This document shows positions 53,159 to 63,063 of a stretch of 64,000 nucleotides of DNA, in pieces. This DNA is from Bradyrhizobium sp. MOS002 (lineage in GTDB: Bacteria > Pseudomonadota > Alphaproteobacteria > Rhizobiales > Xanthobacteraceae), in contig NZ_PYFX01000002.1 in assembly GCF_003020115.1 (NCBI RefSeq), positions 744,001-808,000 on the forward strand. The letters are read 5' to 3'. The notes below the pieces were generated by a model. The model worked only from the letters and a program-made list of their open reading frames with translations, was not told the origin of the DNA and searched no databases. Each line of letters opens with the position of its first letter. Position 1 is the stretch's first letter. Both the position numbers and the translations under genes were made by a program.

Positions 53159-53468
53159 GTGCGGGCATGCCGTCGCTGCATCCTCAAAAGATAGCCCGGG
53201 CGGATCCTCGTGGGCTTGCGCTCATTCATGACCGGCGGACCGGTCGTGCGAACGAGAGTCAAACCATGGCTGACATGTCGAATTCAAAAATCGGAGTCGT
53301 CATGCTCTATGACCCGCCCGCCATTCGCCCCAGCCAGCGACGGTATCAGCCATGATGACGGGGCCGATGTACACGAAGCACCGTGAGATTGCCTGGCGCG
53401 GCGGGCACACGAGGTCAACGTCGCGGCTTGTCGCCGAGACCGCCTGCTGACCTCGCGGGCCGACCAAT
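53159..53468. other. Intergenic region after dps
   Basis: About 310 bp. A 29-codon frame at 53266-53355 (MADMSNSKIGVVMLYDPPAI) is too short to call. Nothing else was seen. Confidence 0.4.
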
Positions 53469-54149
53469 ATGGCGATGCAAGCCGCATCTTCCGCGCTGGA
53501 CGTCGAGGCGCCCGTCGGCGTCTACGCTCCGGAGCGATCCCTTCTCGTGGCATCGGTTCTGAGCATGTCAGGTGGCTTCCTCGACGCCTTTACCTGGCTC
53601 TCGCTCGGTGGCGTGTTTGCCAATTCGCAAACCGGCAATGTCGTATTCATCGGCGTCTACGCGATGTCCGGCCAATGGAAGCAGGCGGCCCACCATCTGC
53701 TTCCGATGGTCGCGTTTCTGCTCGGCGCGTCGATCGCGATTCGCATCCGGGCGCCGCTGCGCTGCCTCGTCGGAGAGATCGTCTGCCTGGCAGCGGCGAT
53801 GCTATTGCTTCATCGCGTACCGGATATGGTCGCGATCCTCGGAATCTCTTTCGGTGTCGCGCTGCAGTCGGCGAGCTTCAGGCAGGTCGAGCGTTGGAAG
53901 TATCTCTCGACTACCGTCACCGGCAACATGTTCCGCGCCATCGACCAGTCCGTTGCGACATCCGATCGTGATGCGGCACGTGGCGCCGGGGTCATGCTTC
54001 TGCTCAGCCTGATGTTCCTGTTGGGAGCCGCCCTCGGCAGTTTCGCGACGAGGTGGCTGGGCGCGTGGAGCCTTGCCCTGCCGATTGCATCGTCGATGCA
54101 CGTTCTTTGGTTCTGCCGCCGGCATCGCGATCGGCGAGACCAAGGCTGA
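53469..54149 (+). CDS. DUF1275 (YoaK-like) membrane protein
   Basis: 226 residues with about six hydrophobic segments. Family marks are SMSGGFLDAFTWLSLGGVFA, NSQTGNVVFIGVYAMSGQWK and WKYLSTTVTGNMFRAIDQSV, where the NSQTGN motif is diagnostic. The N-terminal 25 residues are cytoplasmic. Its role is unknown; family members are proposed small-solute transporters. Confidence 0.88.
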   Translation: MAMQAASSALDVEAPVGVYAPERSLLVASVLSMSGGFLDAFTWLSLGGVFANSQTGNVVFIGVYAMSGQWKQAAHHLLPMVAFLLGASIAIRIRAPLRCLVGEIVCLAAAMLLLHRVPDMVAILGISFGVALQSASFRQVERWKYLSTTVTGNMFRAIDQSVATSDRDAARGAGVMLLLSLMFLLGAALGSFATRWLGAWSLALPIASSMHVLWFCRRHRDRRDQG

Positions 54150-54268
54150 CCCTCTGAGCCCAGAGGCTTCGAAACGGGCATACGTTCGCCCGTGGGCGAA
54201 CACTATAGACGATATCGGAAGCGCTATGGTCGGCAGAATAGGGGCGCGATGTCCGGCGCTCCCTGTGT

Positions 54269-55516
54269 TCAGGACTTCGGCATGACGCCCGGGCTGTTGT
54301 CGGGCCACTGGGCGATCAGCTTCTCGTCGACGTTGAAATGCTGGGCGACCAGCCGCGGAGGCGTGTGCGTCAACCAGTTGGAGAGCGACACCTCCTCGTA
54401 GCGGGGCGCACGGAACACGCCGACGAACTGCAATTCGGTGTCGCCGACATTCTCGACATAGTGGCCGAGATTGCGCCTGACATAGCCGATGTCGCCGGCC
54501 GAAAAATCCGTCGTCAGCGCGTTGGGGCCGGTGTCGAACACCGTCATCCGCGCCTTGCCCTTGATATAATACTGCCACTCGTCGGCATTCGGATGCCAAT
54601 GCATCTCTCTGACTGCTCCCGGCGGCATCGTCACCAGCGCCGCGGCGACGGTGGTGGCGACCTTGAAGTTACTGCTGTCGGCGACGCGGATGCTGCCGGC
54701 TGAGCTCTCCTTCACCGGCGCTGAACTGCCGAGCGGATGGATGAACGGATAGGGCGGTGCTTCGGCGTGCTTGGCGATTGCGGCGCGATCGGCGGCGAGA
54801 TCGCCGGGCACCGTGCCCTGGAAGATCCAGCGATTGTGCAGCGGAATCCTGGCGAAGGCGTCGGCCGGCACGCCGAAATTCTTCGCCAGCACCTCGGGCG
54901 GCGTATGGGCGAGCCAATCGGTCACCAGCAGCGTGTTGAACTCATTGGCGTGGCCGTCGTCGAAACAGATCACGAATTCGCAGCCGTCGGGCCCCAGGCC
55001 TTGCAGCGAATGCGGCGCGCCCGGTGGGAAATACCAGAGGTCGCCCGCCTTGAGGTCCCCGACATAGGGACGCCCCTGCGTGTCGAGCACGGTGATGCGG
55101 CAACTGCCGTAGGTCATGATCGCCCATTCGGCCGCCTGATGCCAATGCAGCTCCCGGATGCCCCCTGCGGACAGCCGCATGTTGACGCCGGAGATTTCCT
55201 TCGAGATCGCGAAATCCGCGACGGTGACTTGCCGCGCCCAGCCGCCATCCTGGATCCGTCTGGGTGCGTTGTTGAACGAAGCCCAATCCATCGGCAGGCC
55301 GCCGACGTCGGTCGCGGGCGGGGTTTGAACGGAGGGAAACTGTTCGCCGAAAGCCGGGTTCTGCGGACCGGGATCGGTCAGGCTTCCGGGGCTCTTGGCG
55401 TTGATCGCGCCTTGCGGTGGCTCGTCTGGATTGCCGAAGGTTGCTGCCTGTGCGCCGGAGCCGGCCATGGCGGCGCCTGCCGCAGACATGGCCAGCAAAT
55501 CACGTCGGGAAAACAT
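54269..55516 (-). CDS. Tat-exported bicupin, oxalate decarboxylase type
   Basis: 415 residues. A twin-arginine signal (MFSRRDLLAMSAAGAAMAGS) precedes two cupin domains. Each has metal-binding His-x-His...Glu...His: ELHWHQAAEWAIM with PPGAPHSLQG, and EMHWHPNADEWQYYI with LGHYVENVG. This is the pattern of Mn-dependent oxalate decarboxylase, which turns oxalate into formate and CO2. The molybdopterin oxidoreductase remnant nearby resembles a formate dehydrogenase, which fits a formate link. The gene is convergent with the DUF1275 gene. Confidence 0.9.
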   Translation of the reverse strand: MFSRRDLLAMSAAGAAMAGSGAQAATFGNPDEPPQGAINAKSPGSLTDPGPQNPAFGEQFPSVQTPPATDVGGLPMDWASFNNAPRRIQDGGWARQVTVADFAISKEISGVNMRLSAGGIRELHWHQAAEWAIMTYGSCRITVLDTQGRPYVGDLKAGDLWYFPPGAPHSLQGLGPDGCEFVICFDDGHANEFNTLLVTDWLAHTPPEVLAKNFGVPADAFARIPLHNRWIFQGTVPGDLAADRAAIAKHAEAPPYPFIHPLGSSAPVKESSAGSIRVADSSNFKVATTVAAALVTMPPGAVREMHWHPNADEWQYYIKGKARMTVFDTGPNALTTDFSAGDIGYVRRNLGHYVENVGDTELQFVGVFRAPRYEEVSLSNWLTHTPPRLVAQHFNVDEKLIAQWPDNSPGVMPKS

Positions 55517-55699
55517 ATTGGGGTCTCCTGAGAATAGTCAAAAGCCTCTGTGGCGACGGGGCTACGGACGCCGAGCCTAGTTCCTGGCTGCCGGCACGGC
55601 TTCCGCGAACGGCCTTGCTTTTTCCGGAATGCACTGGCTGCTTCAGCCCGCGGCCTCGGAGCTTGGTCTTCCCGGGCTGCGGCGAGGACCCGCCGCAAA

Positions 55700-56074
55700 G
55701 CGACCCCGATTTCCTGTGGCTCCACCATACGCAGCACCGACCAGTACAACACCACGCTCTACTCGCTGTCCGACCGTTATCGCGGCGTGTTCGGCCAGCG
55801 CGACGTGGTGTTTCTCAACGAATACGAACTGAGCAAGCGCGGGCTTGCCGACGGCGATCGCGTCGACCTGATAACGGCCTCGACCGATGGCGCCGAACGG
55901 ATCGTGCGCAACTTCCGCGTCGTGGCCTATTCCTTTCCGACCGGCTGTTGCGCGGCGTACTATCCGGAGACCAATCCGCTGGTGCCGCTCTATGCCCGTG
56001 ATCCCCTCAGCTTCACGCCGTCATACAAAGGCGTCCCGATCCGCCTGGTACGCTCGGCCTCTTCCGGGCGATAG
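55700..56074 (+). pseudogene. Remnant of a molybdopterin oxidoreductase (FdhF/YdeP-like), C-terminal end
   Basis: Only the C-terminal molybdopterin dinucleotide-binding domain is left: TIRSTDQYNTTLYSLSDRYR, GVFGQRDVVFLNEYELSKRG, SFPTGCCAAYYPETNPLVPL and the end SYKGVPIRLVRSASSGR. The full enzyme is about 750 residues. The frame breaks near 55720 and the upstream sequence up to 55550 gives no family match by eye, so the gene is a decayed 3' end. It shares context with the oxalate decarboxylase gene, to which a formate dehydrogenase would be metabolically linked. Confidence 0.78.
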
Positions 56075-56097
56075 CTGTAGAGCCGGAAACGTAGCGC

Positions 56098-57660
56098 TCA
56101 GGTATCTGCGTGGAGGTCGCAGCGCGGCGAATCCACCGGGGCGGAGACCGGCAGCGTGAACCAAAAGCGGGCGCCGCCATTCGCGCCGTTGCCTTCGGCG
56201 CCGATCCGACCTCCATGTGCTTCGACGATCGAACGACAGATCGGCAGTCCCATGCCCATCCCGCTGTCCTTGGTCGTGAAAAAGCTCTCAAACAGCCGAT
56301 CGATATGTTCGGCGGGGATGCCAGGACCATTGTCCTCCACGGAGCAGCACAATTTCGCCGCGTCCTGCGTGACCGTGCTGATGACGATCCTCCGATCATC
56401 ATATCCCGCTTGCGTCATCGCCTGCACCGCGTTGATGGCCAGATTGACGATCACCTGCTGGAGCTGGGTGCGGTCACCGAGCACCTGCGGCCTGGCCGGA
56501 TCAGGCCGGTGCAGGATCGTCACGCTGCGGGATTCCATCTCGTGTCGCAGGAAGAGCAGCGCTTCGCGAATGATGTCGTCGAACGGCAGGGATGCCTGCT
56601 CGGGGACTTTCCGCGAGGCCATCCCGTGAACGCGCGCCACGATGTTCGCGGCTCGTTGGGTATCCACGACGATGTTTTCGATGGCCTTGCGAATCTCGAC
56701 GATATCGGGGACGGGCCTGTTCAGCCACCGCAGCCCGGCCGCACCATTGGTGGCGATAGCGGCCAGGGGTTGATTCACTTCGTGGGCGATTGATGCGGTG
56801 AGCTCGCCGAGCATCGAGACGCGCGCGGCGTGTGCGAACTCGGCCTGCACCTGCCGGAGCCGCTCCTGAGCGCGAACTCGCTGTGAAATGTCGATCGTGC
56901 CAACCAGGCTTATTTCGAGATCATTGATGGGGCCGACCCGAGCCGTCGTGAAGAGAACGTCGACGACGCGGCCGTCCCACGTGACCATCCTGGTCTCTTC
57001 CTCGAAGTTCGTCTCGCCGCGATAACGAGACTCCATGGCCCGCCGGAACGTATCGGGACGTTCCTTCCAGGTCTCGGCCATGGAACGTCCGACATAGTCG
57101 TCGACGCCGCCTCCGAACATCTGGATGGTCCGTTCGTTGGCCTCCTGAAACGAGAGCGCATCCATGCAGGTCCGGAGGAATTCTGGATGGCTGTCGAAAT
57201 AGGCGCCGAGGTCCTTGACGCCCTCGGCGCGCAATTTTCGGAACAGCACGACCAGCCTGCTGGCGTCGAGCTGCCGGAATGCGATCGGCATGCGGCTGAA
57301 CAAATGACGGTAACGCTGTTCGCTTCGCTCCAGCTCGACATGGGCTTTCTTCTGGGCGGTGATGTCCATGACCGCGCCGACGAGCGTCAGCGAAGCGGCC
57401 AGAAAAGCAGCGAAAGCGATCGCCGCAAAATTGTCTCCAAGCAGTGAACAGGCGAAGGACAGCAGGGTCAGAACAAGGCTACCCCAAGCCCACAGCAGAA
57501 TCCGATCCTGTATTGTCTGGATCGGCAGCACACGGCGCCACCATCGCCGGGGCTGTACGGGGTCGGAGCCATCCAGGCATTCGAGCGTCATGCAGAAGGT
57601 TTTACCGCCCGGCCGAAGAGCGGTCTTTTGCGTTTTCGTCGGTGCTTTGTCAAAACGCAC
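56098..57660 (-). CDS. PAS-domain sensor histidine kinase (FixL/DctB group)
   Basis: 520 residues. Two hydrophobic segments (about residues 54-72 and 76-96) suggest an N-terminal membrane hairpin, followed by a PAS domain and PAC end (LEISLVGTIDISQRVRAQER), then the kinase with His293 in TASIAHEVNQPLAAI, NLAINAVQAM, DNGPGIP and GMGMGLPI. No response regulator gene is next to it, so it is an orphan. The start is uncertain: GTG at 57660 without a ribosome site, or ATG at 57591. Confidence 0.92.
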   Translation of the reverse strand: MRFDKAPTKTQKTALRPGGKTFCMTLECLDGSDPVQPRRWWRRVLPIQTIQDRILLWAWGSLVLTLLSFACSLLGDNFAAIAFAAFLAASLTLVGAVMDITAQKKAHVELERSEQRYRHLFSRMPIAFRQLDASRLVVLFRKLRAEGVKDLGAYFDSHPEFLRTCMDALSFQEANERTIQMFGGGVDDYVGRSMAETWKERPDTFRRAMESRYRGETNFEEETRMVTWDGRVVDVLFTTARVGPINDLEISLVGTIDISQRVRAQERLRQVQAEFAHAARVSMLGELTASIAHEVNQPLAAIATNGAAGLRWLNRPVPDIVEIRKAIENIVVDTQRAANIVARVHGMASRKVPEQASLPFDDIIREALLFLRHEMESRSVTILHRPDPARPQVLGDRTQLQQVIVNLAINAVQAMTQAGYDDRRIVISTVTQDAAKLCCSVEDNGPGIPAEHIDRLFESFFTTKDSGMGMGLPICRSIVEAHGGRIGAEGNGANGGARFWFTLPVSAPVDSPRCDLHADT

Positions 57661-57701
57661 GAAGCCGTGATCGAGGCGGCATCATGCCGACGGCGACCTG
57701 C

Positions 57702-60700
57702 TCAAGCGGATTCATGGCGCAATCCCGTATCTGCGTCGCGCATGGATGGACCGGATGCCTCGGCTGACCGCGGCTTGCGTCCGGTGAACCAATTGCTGAG
57801 CCGGTCCAGATAGAGATAGACGACGGGTGTCGTGTAGAGCGTCAGGATCTGCGATAGCATCAGGCCGCCGACGATCGTGTAGCCGAGCGGCTGACGCAGC
57901 TCGGCTCCGGTGCCAGAGCCGATCATCAGCGGCACGCCGCCCAGCAGCGCCGCCATCGTCGTCATCAGGATCGGGCGAAAGCGCAGCGTGCAGGCCTGGT
58001 AGATCGCCTCTTCCGGGCTGAGCCCATCCTGGCGCTCCACCGCGAGGGCGAAATCGACCAGCATGATGCCGTTCTTCTTGACGATGCCGATCAGCAGGAT
58101 GATGCCGATGATGGCGATGACGCTGAGATCCATGTGGACCGCCAGCAGCAACAGCAGCGCGCCGATGCCGGCCGAAGGCAGCGTCGACAGAATCGTAATC
58201 GGGTGGATCAGACTCTCATAGAGCACGCCGAGGATGATGTAGATCACGATCAGCGCCGCCCCAATCAATAGCGGAGTGCCCGACAGGGAGGACTGGAATG
58301 CCTGCGCATTGCCCTGGAACGAAGCCGTCAGCGAGGCGGGCTTGCCGGTGCTCTTCTCGATCTCCTGGATCGCCGCCACCGCATCGCCCAGCGCAACGCC
58401 AGGCCGCAGGTTGAACGAGATCGTCACCGACGGAAACAGGCTCTGGTGGTTGATCAGGATTGGCGCGGGCTTGATGACGCTATGGACCAACGTGCTCAGG
58501 GGGACCTGCTGGCCGGTGGCCGAGTTCAGGTAGATGTCCTTGAGCGCTTCGGGGCCGTACTGGAAACGCGGATCGACCTCCATCACGACATGGTACTGGT
58601 TCAGCGAGGTGAACATCGTGGAGACGATGCGCTGGCCGAACGCGTCGTCGAGGGTGTTGTCGATCGTCGTGGGCAGGATGCCGAAGCTCGATGCGACCTC
58701 GCGATTGACGGTGACCTCCAGCCTCGGGCCAGCATTGGCCTGATCGCTCGCGACGTCGGTAATGAGGTCGAGCGCGTGGAGTTTTGCCAGGAAGATCGCC
58801 GACCAATTGGTGAGCTCGTTGGAATCGGCATCCGTCAGCGTGTACTGATATTGCGTCTTCGTCAGCCGGGCGCCGATGGTGATGTCCTGCGCGGCCTGCA
58901 TGTAAAGTCTGATGCCCTGAATATGGGAGAGCGCAGGCCCCAGCCGCGCGATGATCTGATCGGCACTGGCCTTGCGCTCGGGCTTCGGCTTCAGGACGAT
59001 GAAGATACGTCCCTGGTTGAGCGTCGCGGTCGGACCGCCCGGGCCGATATAGCTTGCCACCGACTGGACCGCAGGATCCTTCGAGAGGATGTCGACGACC
59101 GCCTGCTGGCGCTCGGACATGGCGGGGAAGGAGATGTCCTGTGCGGCTTCGGTGATGCCGACGATCTGCCCGGTGTCCTGTTGCGGGAAGAAACCTTTCG
59201 GTATGATCACGTAGAGATAGCCAGTCAGCGCGACGGTCGAGAGCATCACGAGCAGCGTCGCGAAGCGATGACGCAGCACGATTCGCAGGCCTCTCGCATA
59301 AAGCGCCAGCAGTGCGTCGAAACCGCGTTCGAAGGCAAGGTAGAACCGGCCGTGCTTCTTCCGCGAGTCGTCCTTCAGGAGCCGCGCGCACATCATCGGC
59401 GTCAGCGTCAGCGAGATGATCAGCGACAGCAGCAGCGCGGCGGTGATCGTGATGGCGAATTCCTGGAACAGCTTGCCGACGTAACCGCCCATCAGGAATA
59501 GCGGGATGAACACCGCGATCAGCGACAGGGTGATCGAGACGATGGTGAAGCCGATTTCGCTGGAGCCCTTGAGCGCGGCCTCCATCGGCGTCATCCCCTG
59601 TTCGAGATGGCGCACGATGTTCTCGATCACGACGACGGCATCGTCGACCACAAAGCCCACCGCGATCGACAGCGCCATCAGCGAGAGGTTGTCCAGGCTG
59701 TAGCCGAGGGCGTAGAGCACTGCGAACGTGCCGACCAGCGACAGGGGAACCGTGATCGCGGGAATGATGGTGGCCCAGAAATTCCGCAAGAACAGGAATA
59801 TGACCATCACCACGAGTGCGACCGTCAGCATCAGCGTGAATTGAACGTCGGAGACGGCGGCGCGAATGGTGGCGGTCCGGTCGGCGGCGATCGTCACCTT
59901 GATTGCGGGCGGAACGGAGGCCTGCAGTTGCGGCAGCAGCTTCTTGATGCGGTCGACCGTTTGGATCACGTTGGCGCCGGGGACACGCTGGACCGCCAGG
60001 ATGATGGCGGGATCCTTGCCGTACCAGCCGGCGAGGAGGTCGTTCTCGGGCCCCTCGATCGCCGTGCCGATGTCGCGCATCCGCACCGGCGAGCCGTTGC
60101 GATAGGCGATGATGAGGTCTTCATAGGCGGCGGGCTTGAGCAACTGATCGTTGGTGTTCAGCGTGTAGGTGACGCGCGGGCTGTTAAGCGTGCCCTTTGG
60201 CAGGTCGACATTGGCGCCGGCGATCACGTTGCGGACGTCTTCGAGGCCGATGCCGCGCGCGGCAAGCGCCTGCGGATTGACGCGAACACGGATTGCGGGC
60301 TTCTGCTGACCGCCGATGCCGACGAGGCCCACGCCCGGCACCTGCGAGATCTTCGGCAGCAGGATGTTCTCCGCATAAGCATCGACTGTGGTCAGCGGCA
60401 GCGAGTCCGACGTCAGCGCGATCAGCATGATCGGTGTTTCGGCCGGATTGACCTTCCGGATCGTCGGCGGGTAGGGGATGTTCGGCGGCAGGAACGGGCT
60501 TGCGGCATTGATCGCGGCCAGCACGTCCACCGCCGCGCTGTCCACCGTGCGCGACAGCTCGAATTGCACCGTGAGCTGGGCCACGCCAAGTGCGCTGGAC
60601 GAGGTGAGCTGGGTGATGCCAGGAATCTGGCTGAGCTGCTGCTCGAGCGGGGTGGCCAGCGACGAGGCGATCGTGCCCGGGTCGGCGCCGGGCAGTTGCG

Positions 60701-60845
60701 CCGAGATCTGGATGGTCGGGTAGTTGACGTTCGGCAGCGCACCGACCGGCAGCAACGGATAGGCCGCAAGGCCGCACAGAAGCAGGCCCGCCATCAGCAG
60801 GGCGGTTGCGATCGGCCGCAGGATGAAGGGCGCTGAGAGGTTCAT
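57702..60845 (-). CDS. RND efflux pump, inner-membrane transporter (MdtB/MdtC type)
   Basis: 1047 residues. The N-terminus MNLSAPFILRPIATALLMAG and the segment PLLPVGALPNVNYPTIQISA are typical of the MdtBC/MuxBC branch. TM4 has the proton-relay pair in SIAVGFVVDDAVVVIENIVR. Two large periplasmic loops and twelve membrane helices are visible. It uses proton influx to expel drugs or other compounds. The ATG overlaps the adaptor's stop by four bases. No outer-membrane channel and no second pump subunit are adjacent, so it probably works as a homotrimer. Confidence 0.94.
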   Translation of the reverse strand: MNLSAPFILRPIATALLMAGLLLCGLAAYPLLPVGALPNVNYPTIQISAQLPGADPGTIASSLATPLEQQLSQIPGITQLTSSSALGVAQLTVQFELSRTVDSAAVDVLAAINAASPFLPPNIPYPPTIRKVNPAETPIMLIALTSDSLPLTTVDAYAENILLPKISQVPGVGLVGIGGQQKPAIRVRVNPQALAARGIGLEDVRNVIAGANVDLPKGTLNSPRVTYTLNTNDQLLKPAAYEDLIIAYRNGSPVRMRDIGTAIEGPENDLLAGWYGKDPAIILAVQRVPGANVIQTVDRIKKLLPQLQASVPPAIKVTIAADRTATIRAAVSDVQFTLMLTVALVVMVIFLFLRNFWATIIPAITVPLSLVGTFAVLYALGYSLDNLSLMALSIAVGFVVDDAVVVIENIVRHLEQGMTPMEAALKGSSEIGFTIVSITLSLIAVFIPLFLMGGYVGKLFQEFAITITAALLLSLIISLTLTPMMCARLLKDDSRKKHGRFYLAFERGFDALLALYARGLRIVLRHRFATLLVMLSTVALTGYLYVIIPKGFFPQQDTGQIVGITEAAQDISFPAMSERQQAVVDILSKDPAVQSVASYIGPGGPTATLNQGRIFIVLKPKPERKASADQIIARLGPALSHIQGIRLYMQAAQDITIGARLTKTQYQYTLTDADSNELTNWSAIFLAKLHALDLITDVASDQANAGPRLEVTVNREVASSFGILPTTIDNTLDDAFGQRIVSTMFTSLNQYHVVMEVDPRFQYGPEALKDIYLNSATGQQVPLSTLVHSVIKPAPILINHQSLFPSVTISFNLRPGVALGDAVAAIQEIEKSTGKPASLTASFQGNAQAFQSSLSGTPLLIGAALIVIYIILGVLYESLIHPITILSTLPSAGIGALLLLLAVHMDLSVIAIIGIILLIGIVKKNGIMLVDFALAVERQDGLSPEEAIYQACTLRFRPILMTTMAALLGGVPLMIGSGTGAELRQPLGYTIVGGLMLSQILTLYTTPVVYLYLDRLSNWFTGRKPRSAEASGPSMRDADTGLRHESA

Positions 60846-62014
60846 GGGATTGCGGCCTGCACGGCACTCTGCAGGTCGGCTTCACGCGCTGCCTTGCCGT
60901 GCAGCTCGAGAACGCGGCTGCCTTCCGTCAATCGATACTGTCCGTCGATGACGACGACGTCGCCGGATTTCAGGCCCTGATCGATCAGGGCCTTGCCATC
61001 GGTAATCTGGGCGACGTGAACCGGACGCAAGGCCGCCGTCTGGTCGTTGCCCACGACATAGACGTAGCTGCCGTTCGGCCCCTGCTGCACGGCCGAGCCG
61101 GCGACGGTGAGCGCATCCTTCTGAATCTCGAGCAGCAGGCGCGCGTTCACCAGCTGGCCCGGCCACAGCCGGTGCTCATGGTTCGGGAACACCGCCTTGA
61201 GCTGGACGGTGCCGGTCGTTCCCGCGATCTCGTTGTTGACCAGCAGCAGTGTACCTTCGTCGAGCTTCGTCTTGTTGTCCTGGCTGTAGGCGATGACCTT
61301 CAGGGAGCCCTTTGCGGCGTGCTCCTGGATCATGGGCAGGTCTGCCTGCGGCAGGGTGAACAGCAGTGAAATCGGCTCGATCTGGGTGACGACGACGAGG
61401 CCGTTGGCGTCGGTCGGATGAATGACGTTGCCGACATCGATCTGGCGAACGCCGGTGATGCCGGGAACGGCAGAGGACAGGCGCGTATAGCTGAGCTGGA
61501 CGTTGGCCTCGTCGATCTGGGCCTGGTCGGCCTTCACGGCGGCCTTGAGCTGTGCCACCTGCGCCGTCTGCGTCTCGATCAGTTGCGGGGTCGCATAGCC
61601 CTTGTCGCCAAGCTGGTTGTAGCGGGAAAGATTGGCTTCGGCATTCACGAGCTGCGCCTGGTCCCTGTCGCGATTGGCCGTCAACTGCTCGATCTGTGCT
61701 TCGTAAGGACGTGGATCGATTTGGGCAAGCAAGTCGCCGGCCTTGACGGTCTGTCCCTCGGTGAAGGCGATCTTGACGATCTGTCCTTGAATCTGGCTGC
61801 GCACGACGTCGGTGTTGTAGGCGATCACCGTGCCGATGCCGCGCAGATAGATCGGAACGTCCTTGCCCGTGACCGTGGCGGCGACCACCGGCACCGCAGC
61901 GGGCACGGGTGCGGCTGCCACGGCCGGCTTCCGGTTGGTGCCGAAGAACCAGAAGCCTGCGCCGACCATGACCGCAGCGAGAGTAACGAGCGTAATGGTG
62001 AGGTTCCGTTTCAC
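60842..62014 (-). CDS. RND efflux periplasmic adaptor (MdtA type)
   Basis: 390 residues, GTG start at 62014 with AAGGAGG upstream. A membrane segment (LTITLVTLAAVMVGAGFWFF) is followed by the lipoyl half-motif VVRSQIQGQIVKIAFTEGQT, a coiled-coil hairpin with many Gln/Ala, and the second half LSYTRLSSAVPGITGVRQID. It connects the inner-membrane pump and an outer-membrane channel. It is translationally coupled to the pump (ATGA overlap). Confidence 0.94.
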   Translation of the reverse strand: MKRNLTITLVTLAAVMVGAGFWFFGTNRKPAVAAAPVPAAVPVVAATVTGKDVPIYLRGIGTVIAYNTDVVRSQIQGQIVKIAFTEGQTVKAGDLLAQIDPRPYEAQIEQLTANRDRDQAQLVNAEANLSRYNQLGDKGYATPQLIETQTAQVAQLKAAVKADQAQIDEANVQLSYTRLSSAVPGITGVRQIDVGNVIHPTDANGLVVVTQIEPISLLFTLPQADLPMIQEHAAKGSLKVIAYSQDNKTKLDEGTLLLVNNEIAGTTGTVQLKAVFPNHEHRLWPGQLVNARLLLEIQKDALTVAGSAVQQGPNGSYVYVVGNDQTAALRPVHVAQITDGKALIDQGLKSGDVVVIDGQYRLTEGSRVLELHGKAAREADLQSAVQAAIP

Positions 62015-62034
62015 TGTGATGATCCTCCTTGACC

Positions 62035-62544
62035 TCAGGGATTGCCGGAGCTGTCGATCGATGTTGTGCCGTTAAAGGACGTTGCGCCGTTCAAGGATGT
62101 GGGGCCGGCCACCGGCACGGACGGACTGATTCCGGCTCCGCCGATTTCAGTGGCGCCCAACGGAATTCCGACGCGGCCGACCGTCCCTGTCGAGGGCAGG
62201 GACGAGACCGCTGCGGTGCTGCCGGCGCAATTGGTCGATGAGCCACCGGACAGCCCGCCGCCGTCGAACAATGCTCCGGTCGATGCGGCGTTGCCGGACC
62301 CGGCACAGCCCATCGTGCTTTGCGCAGGATTGATCGGGGAGATGCCGGGCGTTGTGATTTCGGTCGATCCCAGCGGGATGCCCACTGGCCGCGTGGATTG
62401 CGGGTTGAGCGGCGACGTCGCAAGCATGCCGGTAGGCGGCTGCATGCCCGGCACCGTTGTTTGCGCGATGGCCGCAGCCGGGGCCAGCCACAGCATGGCG
62501 GCCGCAAGCATCACACCGTTGTATGTTGAATACTGTTGTCGCAT
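62035..62544 (-). CDS. Low-complexity secreted protein in second RND operon
   Basis: 169 residues. Start ATG at 62544 with GGAG nine bases upstream; signal peptide RQQYSTYNGVMLAAAMLWLA, cleavage after AIA. The mature chain is Ser/Thr/Gly/Pro-rich and has an internal duplication: VGIPLGSTEITTPGISP and VGIPLGATEIGGAGISP. Two cysteines (MGCAGSG, NCAGST) lie in the middle. It is 20 bp upstream of the adaptor gene. It resembles in character, not in clear sequence, the exported protein of the first RND operon. Confidence 0.7.
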   Translation of the reverse strand: MRQQYSTYNGVMLAAAMLWLAPAAAIAQTTVPGMQPPTGMLATSPLNPQSTRPVGIPLGSTEITTPGISPINPAQSTMGCAGSGNAASTGALFDGGGLSGGSSTNCAGSTAAVSSLPSTGTVGRVGIPLGATEIGGAGISPSVPVAGPTSLNGATSFNGTTSIDSSGNP

Positions 62545-62721
62545 GGATGAAAGCTCCGGCCGACTGCGATCGAACAATAGGAAGCCGCGCGAGCGCGGGT
62601 ATTTCCAGAACGCACGTCCTGCTGCTCGGCTGCACGACGGCGAGACGCTTCATGCGCCGCATTCTCTTTCGCCCGACCACTTTGGCAGGTCGCCTCGCCA
62701 TCGGCCCTGAGGCAGCCTTCG

Positions 62722-63063
62722 CTATCTCAAGACGGCCCGCGCGTGTGCGATCTCCCGGCTGCACGTGGCGATGTCGCCGGCGCGATTGGCGGTGCGTGCG
62801 CGATCGAGCGAGTCGAGCGCGTCGGTGAAATCGACGCCGTTGCCGCCAGTTGCTTCCGCGAGCGAGCGGGGCGTGGGTTGATGGCCGCGCAGCGCGCTGA
62901 GGCTCTCCGGCTGCCAGCCGTGGGAGCCCGCGTCCCTTTCTATGGCCAGATCGAGCTGGGCCTGAGTCTGCGCGATGTCATCGGTGCAAGTGCCGGCATG
63001 AGCCACCATTGTTGCGTACAGCAGGGCGAAGAGGGCCAAGCTGCACTTTGCGATGGATGTCAT
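62722..63063 (-). CDS. Small secreted protein
   Basis: 113 residues. Signal peptide MTSIAKCSLALFALLYATMV with cleavage after AHA, then CTDDIAQTQAQLDLAIERDA, RGHQPTPRSLAEATGG and a helical end with DSLDRARTANRAGDIATCSR. The two cysteines may form a disulfide. I recall similar proteins in bradyrhizobia with no known function. AGGA precedes the ATG. It lies 178 bp upstream of the RND operon on the same strand. Confidence 0.78.
   Translation of the reverse strand: MTSIAKCSLALFALLYATMVAHAGTCTDDIAQTQAQLDLAIERDAGSHGWQPESLSALRGHQPTPRSLAEATGGNGVDFTDALDSLDRARTANRAGDIATCSREIAHARAVLR

Noticed and set aside
53266..53355. 29-codon frame after dps (MADMSNSKIGVVMLYDPPAI)
   Set aside because: Too short and without a recognisable family.
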